20,015 nucleotides of DNA from contig JAZQQZ010000011.1 of the NCBI GenBank assembly GCA_045629305.1, positions 1-20,015 of the forward strand, read 5' to 3'. This document shows, in pieces, positions 1 to 5,987 of the stretch. Position 1 is the first letter of the stretch. The number at the start of each line of letters is the position of its first letter. A model generated the notes under the pieces. The model worked only from the letters and a program-made list of their open reading frames with translations, was not told where the DNA came from and searched no databases. Position numbers and translations under genes: made by a program. This DNA is from UBA1227 sp045629305 (lineage in GTDB: Bacteria > Bacillota > Clostridia > Oscillospirales > Acutalibacteraceae).

Positions 1-835
1 CAGAGGCGTATATTGTATGCTCGCCATTGCGAGAATCTACGCGCTCGAGGAAATGAGCCTTGCCTGGATCGTCAGATGCTCGAACGAGATCCACGCAAGC
101 TTTATCGAGCGCTACTGGATCAAGGCTTGCGAGCATACCGATATCCTTGATACAAGGATCCTCTGCCTCGGCACAGCAATCACAGTCAACGGATATGTTT
201 GCCATGACATTGATATAAATAGCATTGCCTTGGAAGAGGTCTACTACAGTCTTCGCTGCATCAGCCATTGACTCAAGGAAATCATCCTGCTTTGCCATAT
301 GTTCCCAGATTATATCCTGAGTTGCTACCTCTCCTGCTGAATGGATAAGGCACTTGCCCTTAGTTGATGCACAGCCGATGGAGAGTTGCTTTAGCGCACC
401 GCCATAGCCACCGCATGGGTGGCCTTTGAAATGGCCGAGAACAAGAAGTGAGTCGTAGTTTATGAGACCTCTGCCTATGTAGTTCTCTTCAAGATGATAA
501 CCATTCTCGACTGGAAGACTTATATCTCCATCTTTGTCGAGAATCTCAACCTTTGGGAAGACAGTGCTCCACTCATGCTTCTTTAGAAGTTCTAAATGCT
601 TATCGGTGTAATTTCTTGCACCGTCATAAGCAGTATTACATTCTACAACTGTTCCCCTATCTCCAACCTTGTCAACGAGAGGTTTCCAGAATGTTGGTGG
701 AAGGAAATTTTGATTTCCTTCTTCACCTGAATGAATCTTGATTGCAATGTTACCAGGAAGTTCTTTATCGAGCTTGTTATAGAGCTCTACAAGCTTATCC
801 TTATCAACTGTTCTTGTAAAATAAACCTTTGACAT
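1..835 (-). CDS. DUF362 domain-containing protein (3' end beyond window)
   Basis: The frame is open from the ATG at 833-835 to the window edge, so 278 residues are visible and the C-terminus is missing. It begins MSKVYFTRTVDKDKL. DUF362 hallmarks are present: HFKGHPCGGYGGALKQLSIG near residues 139-158, a CDCC cluster near residue 217, and DIGMLASLDPVALDKACVDLV (the conserved DIG-S-DPVA-D block) just after it. Many DUF362 proteins go on to a C-terminal [4Fe-4S] domain; that part would lie outside the window. The start codon follows the stop of the upstream 45-aa ORF in a TAATATG arrangement with only a weak GGTGA ribosome site, so translation is probably coupled. The family's biochemical role is unknown; an Fe-S or metal-linked function is inferred from the cysteines. 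The family call is firm, the function is not. Confidence 0.85.
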   Translation of the reverse strand, partial: MSKVYFTRTVDKDKLVELYNKLDKELPGNIAIKIHSGEEGNQNFLPPTFWKPLVDKVGDRGTVVECNTAYDGARNYTDKHLELLKKHEWSTVFPKVEILDKDGDISLPVENGYHLEENYIGRGLINYDSLLVLGHFKGHPCGGYGGALKQLSIGCASTKGKCLIHSAGEVATQDIIWEHMAKQDDFLESMADAAKTVVDLFQGNAIYINVMANISVDCDCCAEAEDPCIKDIGMLASLDPVALDKACVDLVRASDDPGKAHFLERVDSRNGEHTIYAS

Positions 836-836
836 A

Positions 837-974
837 TTAGTCACCAAAAATTATATCGAGCAAAGAAAGCTCGTCTATATAGTCATCATCCTCATCAAAG
901 AGGGGCTCGTCGAATAGATGCTCAATGTTGCCATCTTCATCTCTCATCTTGTCATCATTTGAAAAGAGTGGCAT
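837..974 (-). CDS. small highly acidic hypothetical protein, 45 aa
   Basis: This short ORF starts at the ATG at 972-974, 8 nt after an AAGGAGA ribosome site, and stops with TAA at 837-839. The product begins MPLFSNDDKMRDEDG and ends SLLDIIFGD. About one third of its residues are Asp or Glu, and it has few basic residues. It contains a near repeat, LFDEPLFDEDDDYIDEL. There is no signal peptide or membrane segment. Its start overlaps the end of the acetyltransferase gene by 20 nt and its stop overlaps the ATG of the DUF362 gene by 1 nt, so it bridges the two and may couple their translation. I recognise no family. The good ribosome site and the tight fit argue that it is real. Confidence 0.6.
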   Translation of the reverse strand: MPLFSNDDKMRDEDGNIEHLFDEPLFDEDDDYIDELSLLDIIFGD

Positions 975-1599
975 TGTAATTCTCCTTTACTTTCTCCCAA
1001 GCCTCATCGTCAAATTTACGTTTCTTAAAGAAATATTGTTTCTCGTCATCCTCTATCTTGCGAAGGACACGGCAAGGATTGCCTACGGCGACAACGCCTG
1101 CTGGGATGTCCTTAGTTACGACAGAGCCACCACCGATTACGGTGTTGTCGCCTATCGTAACGCCTGGGAGTACGAGAACGTTGGCGCCGAGCCATACGTT
1201 ATTTCCTATAGTTATAGGAATACCGTACTCGTACCTCGTATTCCTTGCCTCGTGATGTACCGGATGTCCCGCAGTACAGATGGTTACATTTGGACCGATG
1301 AATACATCATTACCAATCGTAATCTTACCTTCGTCCTCGAAGGTACATCCGGTGTTACAATAGAGGTTATCACCTATCTCTATATTCTTACCAATTGCGC
1401 ATTTGAAAGGAAAATCAATTACACAGTTCTTGCCGTGTTTAAGACCTATAATCTTAAAGATTAACCATTCCTTTGGAAGGTTAAAAGGCAAGCTTTTATT
1501 TAAGTGTCTAAGCCAGAATTTGCAATGGAAAAAGTCAAGACATGGGCCAAGTGATGAAATATATGGAAGTTCATGGTCTCTTCTATATCTATCGTTCAT
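955..1599 (-). CDS. sugar O-acetyltransferase (maltose/galactoside acetyltransferase-like, left-handed beta-helix)
   Basis: The 214-aa product matches the usual length of LacA/Maa-type acetyl-CoA-dependent O-acetyltransferases. From about residue 57 it shows hexapeptide repeats of the left-handed parallel beta-helix (for example IGKNIEIGDNLY, ITIGNDVFIGPNV, ITIGNNVWLGANV, LPGVTIGDNTVIGGGSVV). The loop TAGHPVHHEARN holds the probable catalytic His112. The ending AVGNPCRVLRKI is typical of the family. The family acetylates hydroxyl groups of sugars with acetyl-CoA; the acceptor cannot be read from sequence. The start is supported by AGGAGGA just upstream. It is the first gene after the ilvE terminator, and its 3' end overlaps the small acidic ORF. 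No convincing promoter was found in 1600-1650, so it may depend on read-through or a weak promoter. Confidence 0.88.
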   Translation of the reverse strand: MNDRYRRDHELPYISSLGPCLDFFHCKFWLRHLNKSLPFNLPKEWLIFKIIGLKHGKNCVIDFPFKCAIGKNIEIGDNLYCNTGCTFEDEGKITIGNDVFIGPNVTICTAGHPVHHEARNTRYEYGIPITIGNNVWLGANVLVLPGVTIGDNTVIGGGSVVTKDIPAGVVAVGNPCRVLRKIEDDEKQYFFKKRKFDDEAWEKVKENYNATLFK

Positions 1600-1650
1600 T
1601 TGCTTTCCTCCTAAAACTATTACTCTTTTATTTTACCATTATTTATAAAG

Positions 1651-1682
1651 AAAAGCACCCAGATTTTCATCTGGGTGCTTTT
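1651..1682 (-). terminator. Rho-independent terminator downstream of ilvE
   Basis: A 14-bp inverted repeat has arms AAAAGCACCCAGAT (1651-1664) and ATCTGGGTGCTTTT (1669-1682) around a 4-nt loop. On the minus strand it follows the ilvE stop codon and the hairpin ends in a T-run (GCTTTTCTTTATAAAT). It ends the seven-gene operon and separates it from the acetyltransferase gene. The flanking A/T runs would also let it act on plus-strand transcripts, but no plus-strand gene ends here. Confidence 0.9.
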
Positions 1683-1695
1683 TATCGTTTTAATT

Positions 1696-2760
1696 TTATT
1701 TGATTGGAACGATCCAGCCCTTTGTGTCTGGAGTTTTGCCCCACTGCATGTTAGTGAGTGTGTCGTAGAGCCACTTTGTTGTCTCGCCGATTTCGAAGTT
1801 GTTGATTGTGTACTTCTCACCCTTGTATGAGAGTTCACCGATTGGAGATACAACAGCTGCTGTACCTGTGCCCCAAGCTTCTTCAAGCTTGCCATTGCGA
1901 AGAGCGTCGAAGAGCTCGTCAGCAGAGATCTTTCTCTCCTCTACTGGGATACCCTTGTCCTTAAGAAGCTCGATGCATGACTTTCTTGTGATACCTGGAA
2001 GTACTGAACCATAAAGCTCTGGAGTTACTACAACACCATCAATCTTAAACATTACGTTCATAGCGCCAACTTCTTCAATGTACTTTCTCTCAACACCGTC
2101 GAGCCAGAGTACCTGTGAGTAGCCCTGAAGTTCTGCCTTATGACCTGCACGTGTTGATGCAGCGTAGTTACCACCGCACTTAGCGTAGCCTGTGCCACCA
2201 CGTACGGCACGAACGTCCTCTGTCTCAATCATAATCTTAACAGGGTTAATGCCAGCTGCATAGTAGCTACCAGATGGAGAACCGATGATGATGAACTGTG
2301 CCTTCTGAATTGTATGAACGCCAAGTGTCTCATCGATACCGAGAAGGAATGGACGGATATAGAGTGATGTACCCTCACGACGAGGAACCCATTCTTTCTC
2401 TACCTCTACGAACTTCAAGATTGCCTGAAGCATATCTTCTTCTGGCATCTGAGGAAGGCAGAGACGCTCTGCTGAATCGTTCATTCTCTTTACGTTCTCG
2501 ATTGGGCGGAAGAGCTGAACTGTGTCGTTTGCTGTTCTGTATGCCTTAAGGCCTTCGAATACCTCGCAACCATAGTGGAATACTGCTGTTGCTGGGCTAT
2601 AGTGAAGATCCTGGAAAGGAACTATACGAGGATAGTGCCATTCGCCATCATAGTAATCGCAGATGAACATGTGATCTGTGAAGAGCTGGCCGAAACCAAG
2701 ATGGCCGCCTTCCATTGGCTTAGCCTTAGGAGTTCTTGTGAGTTCAACTTTAATATCCAT
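1696..2760 (-). CDS. ilvE: branched-chain amino acid aminotransferase
   Basis: This 354-aa fold-type IV PLP enzyme of BCAT type interconverts 2-oxoisovalerate, 2-oxoisocaproate or 3-methyl-2-oxopentanoate with Val, Leu or Ile, using glutamate/2-oxoglutarate. Family blocks are all visible: HYGCEVFEGLKAYR (62-75), the probable Schiff-base Lys194 in GTGYAKCGGNYAAS, YIEEVGAMNVMF (227-238) with its PLP-contacting Glu, LPGITRKS (254-261), and EAWGTGTAAVVSPIG (294-308). The length is normal for the longer BCAT subgroup. It is the last gene of the operon and starts 2 nt after the oxidoreductase gamma gene. Its place after a VOR-type oxidoreductase suggests that it removes or supplies the 2-oxoacid of that enzyme, completing a route from branched acids to branched-chain amino acids. 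Confidence 0.95.
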   Translation of the reverse strand: MDIKVELTRTPKAKPMEGGHLGFGQLFTDHMFICDYYDGEWHYPRIVPFQDLHYSPATAVFHYGCEVFEGLKAYRTANDTVQLFRPIENVKRMNDSAERLCLPQMPEEDMLQAILKFVEVEKEWVPRREGTSLYIRPFLLGIDETLGVHTIQKAQFIIIGSPSGSYYAAGINPVKIMIETEDVRAVRGGTGYAKCGGNYAASTRAGHKAELQGYSQVLWLDGVERKYIEEVGAMNVMFKIDGVVVTPELYGSVLPGITRKSCIELLKDKGIPVEERKISADELFDALRNGKLEEAWGTGTAAVVSPIGELSYKGEKYTINNFEIGETTKWLYDTLTNMQWGKTPDTKGWIVPIK

Positions 2761-2762
2761 TA

Positions 2763-3302
2763 TTATTCCTCCTTGAAATCATAACCGGTTTTGATTGCGT
2801 CTTTGTTAACCTCAAGAAGGTCTTGATGACGTGCAGATACAATCTTGCCGAGAACGTTATCAATATTGTCGAGGCTGATGTCAAGTTCTTTGAGCATCTT
2901 ACCTGTGATAATCATGTTAGCAAGTGTTGGGATTTTCTTTTCACTTGCGATTCCTGTTGCTGGGATGTAGTAAACATCTACATCTGTTCTCTTTACCTTA
3001 CGCTCGATAAGTGTAGAGTCAACGAAGATCTTACCACCTGGTACAACTGCATCCTCATACTTATCAAGTGATGGAAGGTTCATAACTACAAGAACGTCTG
3101 GCTTATCAACGATTGGTGAGCCGACCTCTGTGTCTGAAATGATTACTGAACAGTTAGCTGTACCACCACGCATCTCTGGGCCATATGATGGGAGCCAAGA
3201 TACGAACTTGCCTGCGAGAAGGCCCTGATATGCGAGGAACTTACCTGAGAAAAGGATTCCCTGTCCACCGAAACCTGCATAAAGAATATTCTGTGTTGCC
3301 AT
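2763..3302 (-). CDS. 2-oxoacid:ferredoxin oxidoreductase, gamma subunit (VOR type)
   Basis: The 179-aa product begins MATQNILYAGFGGQGILFSGKFLA, the glycine-rich GFGGQG start typical of the gamma domain of 2-oxoacid:acceptor oxidoreductases (POR/VOR/KOR/IOR). It continues with SYGPEMRGGTANCSVIIS, also characteristic. In this superfamily the gamma subunit or domain takes part in CoA-dependent catalysis and complex assembly. The start at 3300-3302 has a GAGGAGGA site 7 nt upstream and lies 1 nt after the beta-subunit stop. The frame stays open upstream to about 3479, but that would overlap the beta gene and give a non-family N-terminus. It works with the alpha, beta and ferredoxin genes next to it. 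Confidence 0.93.
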   Translation of the reverse strand: MATQNILYAGFGGQGILFSGKFLAYQGLLAGKFVSWLPSYGPEMRGGTANCSVIISDTEVGSPIVDKPDVLVVMNLPSLDKYEDAVVPGGKIFVDSTLIERKVKRTDVDVYYIPATGIASEKKIPTLANMIITGKMLKELDISLDNIDNVLGKIVSARHQDLLEVNKDAIKTGYDFKEE

Positions 3303-3303
3303 A

Positions 3304-4056
3304 TTATTTGTCCTCCTCTGCATAGATATCTTTGTATACACCGAGAGGATAATATGGGAGCATATCTGTCTCGAGGAACTTGAGCGCGTCGATTGGCGAC
3401 TTGCCCCAGTTAGTTGGGCAAGTTGATACGACTTCGATAAGTGAGAAGCCCTTGCCGTCAATCTGGTTCTGGAAAGCATGCTTTATAGCCGCTTTCGCCT
3501 TCTTGACATTGGCAACGTTATTAACAGCGACACGCTCAAGATAAGCGGCGCCATCAACGTTGGAAAGGAGTTCACAGACCTTGATAGGATAACCAACGGC
3601 CTCAACGTTACGGCCATATGGTGAGGTCTGTGTAACCATACCCGGGAGCGTTGTTGGCGCCATCTGTCCACCAGTCATACCGTAAATAGCATTATTTACG
3701 AAGATGATGGTGATGTTCTCACGTCTTGCTGCTGCATGTACTGTTTCAGCAGTACCGATAGCAGCAAGGTCGCCATCGCCCTGATATGTAAATACAACTT
3801 TGCTTGGGTCTGAACGTTTAACACCTGTAGCAACGGCTGGTGCACGACCGTGCGCAGCCTGTATGAAGTCTACGTTGAAGTAATCATAAGCCATAACTGA
3901 GCATCCTACAGATGCAACACCGATTGTGTCACCTTCAACGCCGAGCTCATCGATTACTTCAGCAACAAGTCTATGGATGATACCGTGTGTGCAACCAGGA
4001 CAATAGTGAAGTGGTGCATCAGTGAGTACCTTAGTCTTTTCAAATACTACTGCCAT
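3304..4056 (-). CDS. vorA: 2-oxoacid:ferredoxin oxidoreductase, beta subunit (thiamine diphosphate-binding)
   Basis: The 250-aa TPP-binding subunit shows GDGD at 93-96 and NNAIYGMTGGQ at 121-131, together the diphosphate/Mg-binding motif. Cys19 and Cys22 (CPGC), Cys52 (GCS) and Cys213 (TCP) form the four-cysteine set that holds the proximal [4Fe-4S] cluster in this family. The enzyme interconverts a 2-oxoacid plus CoA plus oxidised ferredoxin with acyl-CoA, CO2 and reduced ferredoxin. Substrate choice is not directly legible; the ilvE neighbour and the VorB-like alpha subunit favour branched 2-oxoacids. The start overlaps the alpha-gene stop by one base (TAATG), with AGGAGG inside the alpha gene. 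A KOR-type (2-oxoglutarate) specificity is the main alternative. Confidence 0.93.
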   Translation of the reverse strand: MAVVFEKTKVLTDAPLHYCPGCTHGIIHRLVAEVIDELGVEGDTIGVASVGCSVMAYDYFNVDFIQAAHGRAPAVATGVKRSDPSKVVFTYQGDGDLAAIGTAETVHAAARRENITIIFVNNAIYGMTGGQMAPTTLPGMVTQTSPYGRNVEAVGYPIKVCELLSNVDGAAYLERVAVNNVANVKKAKAAIKHAFQNQIDGKGFSLIEVVSTCPTNWGKSPIDALKFLETDMLPYYPLGVYKDIYAEEDK

Positions 4057-5123
4057 TAGTCTGCACCTCCTAACTTGCTGGCTTCGACAATCTTAGCCTC
4101 TACCTCTTCTGGTGTTGGGATCATACCACCAACACGATTGCAAAGAAGTACAGGACGCTTGCAATTAATTGCAAGTTTTACATCGTCAATCATCTGACCC
4201 ATATTCATCTCAACTGAGATGAATGCCTTACATTTATCGGCAGCTGCGAGCATTGGCTTACTTGGGAATGGCCAAAGTGTAATTGGTCTGATCATTCCGA
4301 CTTTGATACCCTTTGCTCTTGCTGCGTTAATAGCGTTCTTTGCTACACGAGCAGAGATACCAAATGCAACAACGCAAATTTCTGCGTCATCCATTAAGTA
4401 CTCCTCGTACATTGTCTCGTTCTCTTCAACTGCCTTGTACTTTTCATAGCGCTCGAAGTTCTTAACTTCAAGCTCATCTGGCTTGAGGTAAAGAGAATTT
4501 ACAATATTGTGAGGACGTTTGCAGCCTGTACCTGTGAGGGCCCATGGCTTATCAACTGTCTTGATTTCGATATCGTCAATTTCAACTGGCTCCATCATCT
4601 GGCCCATTGTACCATCGGCGAGAATCATTGCAACCATGCCATATTTATCAGCGAGTTCGAAGCCCTTAATTGTAAGGGAAGCCATCTCCTGAACTGACGC
4701 AGGTGCGAGCACGATGTTGTGATAGTCACCGTGGCCGCCGCCCTTGGTTGACTGCCAGTAGTCTGACTGTGAAGGCTGGATACCACCAAGGCCAGGACCG
4801 CCACGTTGTACGTTTACAACGAGTGCTGGAAGGTCGCAACCTGCGAGGTATGAAATACCCTCTGACTTAAGTGAAACTCCAGGTGATGATGAGGAAGTCA
4901 TAACTCTCTTACCTGTTGAAGATACACCGATAACCATGTTGATAGCGGCAATTTCAGACTCTGCCTGAAGGAATGTGCCGCCAATCTTCGGCATGCGCTT
5001 AGACATATAAGCAGCTACCTCAGTTTGCGGTGTGATTGGGTATCCGAAGTAATGTCTGCAACCAGCTTTGATAGCCGCCTCAGCGATTGCTTCGTTACCT
5101 TTCATAAGAACTTTATCTGCCAC
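4056..5123 (-). CDS. vorB: 2-oxoacid:ferredoxin oxidoreductase, alpha subunit (VorB-like)
   Basis: The 355-aa pyrimidine-domain subunit begins MADKVLMKGNEAIAEAAIKAGCR. It carries FGYPITPQTEVAAYM (about 26-40), AESEIAAINMVIGVSSTGKRVMTSSSSPG (the conserved Glu and the TSSSSPG block), and RGGPGLGGIQPSQSDYWQ (about 107-124), all characteristic of VorB/KorA proteins. It has the usual length of VorB subunits annotated as 3-methyl-2-oxobutanoate dehydrogenase. It pairs with the TPP beta subunit to build the active site. It lies 5 nt after the ferredoxin gene and overlaps the beta gene by 1 nt, so stoichiometric expression is likely. The VOR versus KOR assignment rests on context more than on residues I can point to. 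Confidence 0.93.
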   Translation of the reverse strand: MADKVLMKGNEAIAEAAIKAGCRHYFGYPITPQTEVAAYMSKRMPKIGGTFLQAESEIAAINMVIGVSSTGKRVMTSSSSPGVSLKSEGISYLAGCDLPALVVNVQRGGPGLGGIQPSQSDYWQSTKGGGHGDYHNIVLAPASVQEMASLTIKGFELADKYGMVAMILADGTMGQMMEPVEIDDIEIKTVDKPWALTGTGCKRPHNIVNSLYLKPDELEVKNFERYEKYKAVEENETMYEEYLMDDAEICVVAFGISARVAKNAINAARAKGIKVGMIRPITLWPFPSKPMLAAADKCKAFISVEMNMGQMIDDVKLAINCKRPVLLCNRVGGMIPTPEEVEAKIVEASKLGGAD

Positions 5124-5128
5124 TCATA

Positions 5129-5335
5129 TCACCTCTCTACCTTAATTACACAATCAGGACACATTGTTGCGCAAGCTGCACAGCCTACACATGCATCCAT
5201 ATCAACGCAAGTTGCTGGGTGATGTCCCTTGGCATTAAGTTTGTTCTCATCGAGAACAATAATGCCTTTTGGACATGCATCTACGCAGAGACCACAGCCC
5301 TTGCATACGTCTGTCATAAATTCCAATTTAGCCAT
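5129..5335 (-). CDS. 2x[4Fe-4S] ferredoxin, delta subunit of the 2-oxoacid oxidoreductase
   Basis: The 68-aa product has two CxxCxxCxxxCP motifs, Cys11/14/17/21 and Cys49/52/55/59. It is thus a bacterial-type 8Fe-8S ferredoxin of the kind that forms the delta subunit of VOR/KOR complexes and passes electrons between the TPP site and soluble ferredoxin. Two further cysteines, Cys43 and Cys62, lie beside the second motif. The start overlaps the end of the ATPase gene by 8 nt, and a GAGGA ribosome site lies inside that gene. The gene sits directly before vorB. Confidence 0.93.
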   Translation of the reverse strand: MAKLEFMTDVCKGCGLCVDACPKGIIVLDENKLNAKGHHPATCVDMDACVGCAACATMCPDCVIKVER

Positions 5336-5987
5336 ATATCGGGTCCTCCTCGAAGATCTTTTTTTGCAATTTCAGTGGGAAGGCATCGCCGCGGGCGATG
5401 CTCTCCATCGCGGTGGTCATCACAATTGGCAAGCCAGTGAGCTCTGCCACCGCATCAGCATAAGGAAAACTCTTTTCAACATCCTCCCAGGTTGTCTCTG
5501 AGCCAATATTAGAGTTGTTTACAATTCCTGTAAACTTGATTCCCGCTGCCTCTTCAATCTCCTGTACAACCTCGTAGCAAAGTTCTGGAGTCTTAGTTAG
5601 AGGTCTGTACTTATTTATTACCAAGAGCATATCGTAATTGTCTTCCGCAAGAATCGCTTCGCGATATCTGCCGAGGGCATATGCGCCTCGGTCGTCGCCT
5701 CCGATGTCAAGCACGGCGTACTGTTCTTTGTTGTCGAACAAAGAATAGACATCGCCGGGCAAAGCCGGAAAGTCGACGTTCGATCCCGCATATTCCGAGC
5801 AGATGAGCGGAATTCCGGCAGCGTCAAGATCTGCCATACTGTCCTTGGTTCTAAAGTATGGGTTTACTATGTCAAGATCTGCGATCGTGACTGTGTGACC
5901 CATACTCTTTATATGCAAGGCATAGTTTATGGCAACGTTAGTCTTGCCGCTGCCGTAGTGCCCTGCGAAAAGTGTCACACGTTTCAT
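5328..5987 (-). CDS. P-loop ATPase of the MinD/ParA/CobQ (SIMIBI) type, function unknown
   Basis: The 219-aa protein starts MKRVTLFAGHYGSGKTNVAINYA. The P-loop GHYGSGKT (residues 9-16) is a standard Walker A, without the first lysine of the deviant KGGxGKT motif. ADLDIVNPYFRTKD (about 36-49) resembles the DxD switch region of MinD/ArsA-like proteins. VLDIGGDDRG is the likely Walker B. INKYRPLTKTPE and GIVNNSNIG fit the nucleotide-binding strands of this class. It is translationally coupled to both neighbours: 1 nt overlap with the synthetase gene and 8 nt with the ferredoxin gene. That suggests a job tied to the oxidoreductase, for example metal or Fe-S loading or energy-coupled activation as in CooC/Mrp-like ATPases. 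This role is inference only. Confidence 0.8.
   Translation of the reverse strand: MKRVTLFAGHYGSGKTNVAINYALHIKSMGHTVTIADLDIVNPYFRTKDSMADLDAAGIPLICSEYAGSNVDFPALPGDVYSLFDNKEQYAVLDIGGDDRGAYALGRYREAILAEDNYDMLLVINKYRPLTKTPELCYEVVQEIEEAAGIKFTGIVNNSNIGSETTWEDVEKSFPYADAVAELTGLPIVMTTAMESIARGDAFPLKLQKKIFEEDPIYG

Noticed and set aside
925..1464. 179-residue plus-strand ORF opposite the acetyltransferase
   Set aside because: It is an antisense shadow of a well-supported beta-helix acetyltransferase, without a ribosome site or recognisable family.
3303..3479. Longer start for the oxidoreductase gamma subunit
   Set aside because: It would overlap the beta gene by about 175 nt and add residues foreign to the family; the ATG at 3300-3302 has a strong ribosome site and begins directly before the GFGGQG motif.
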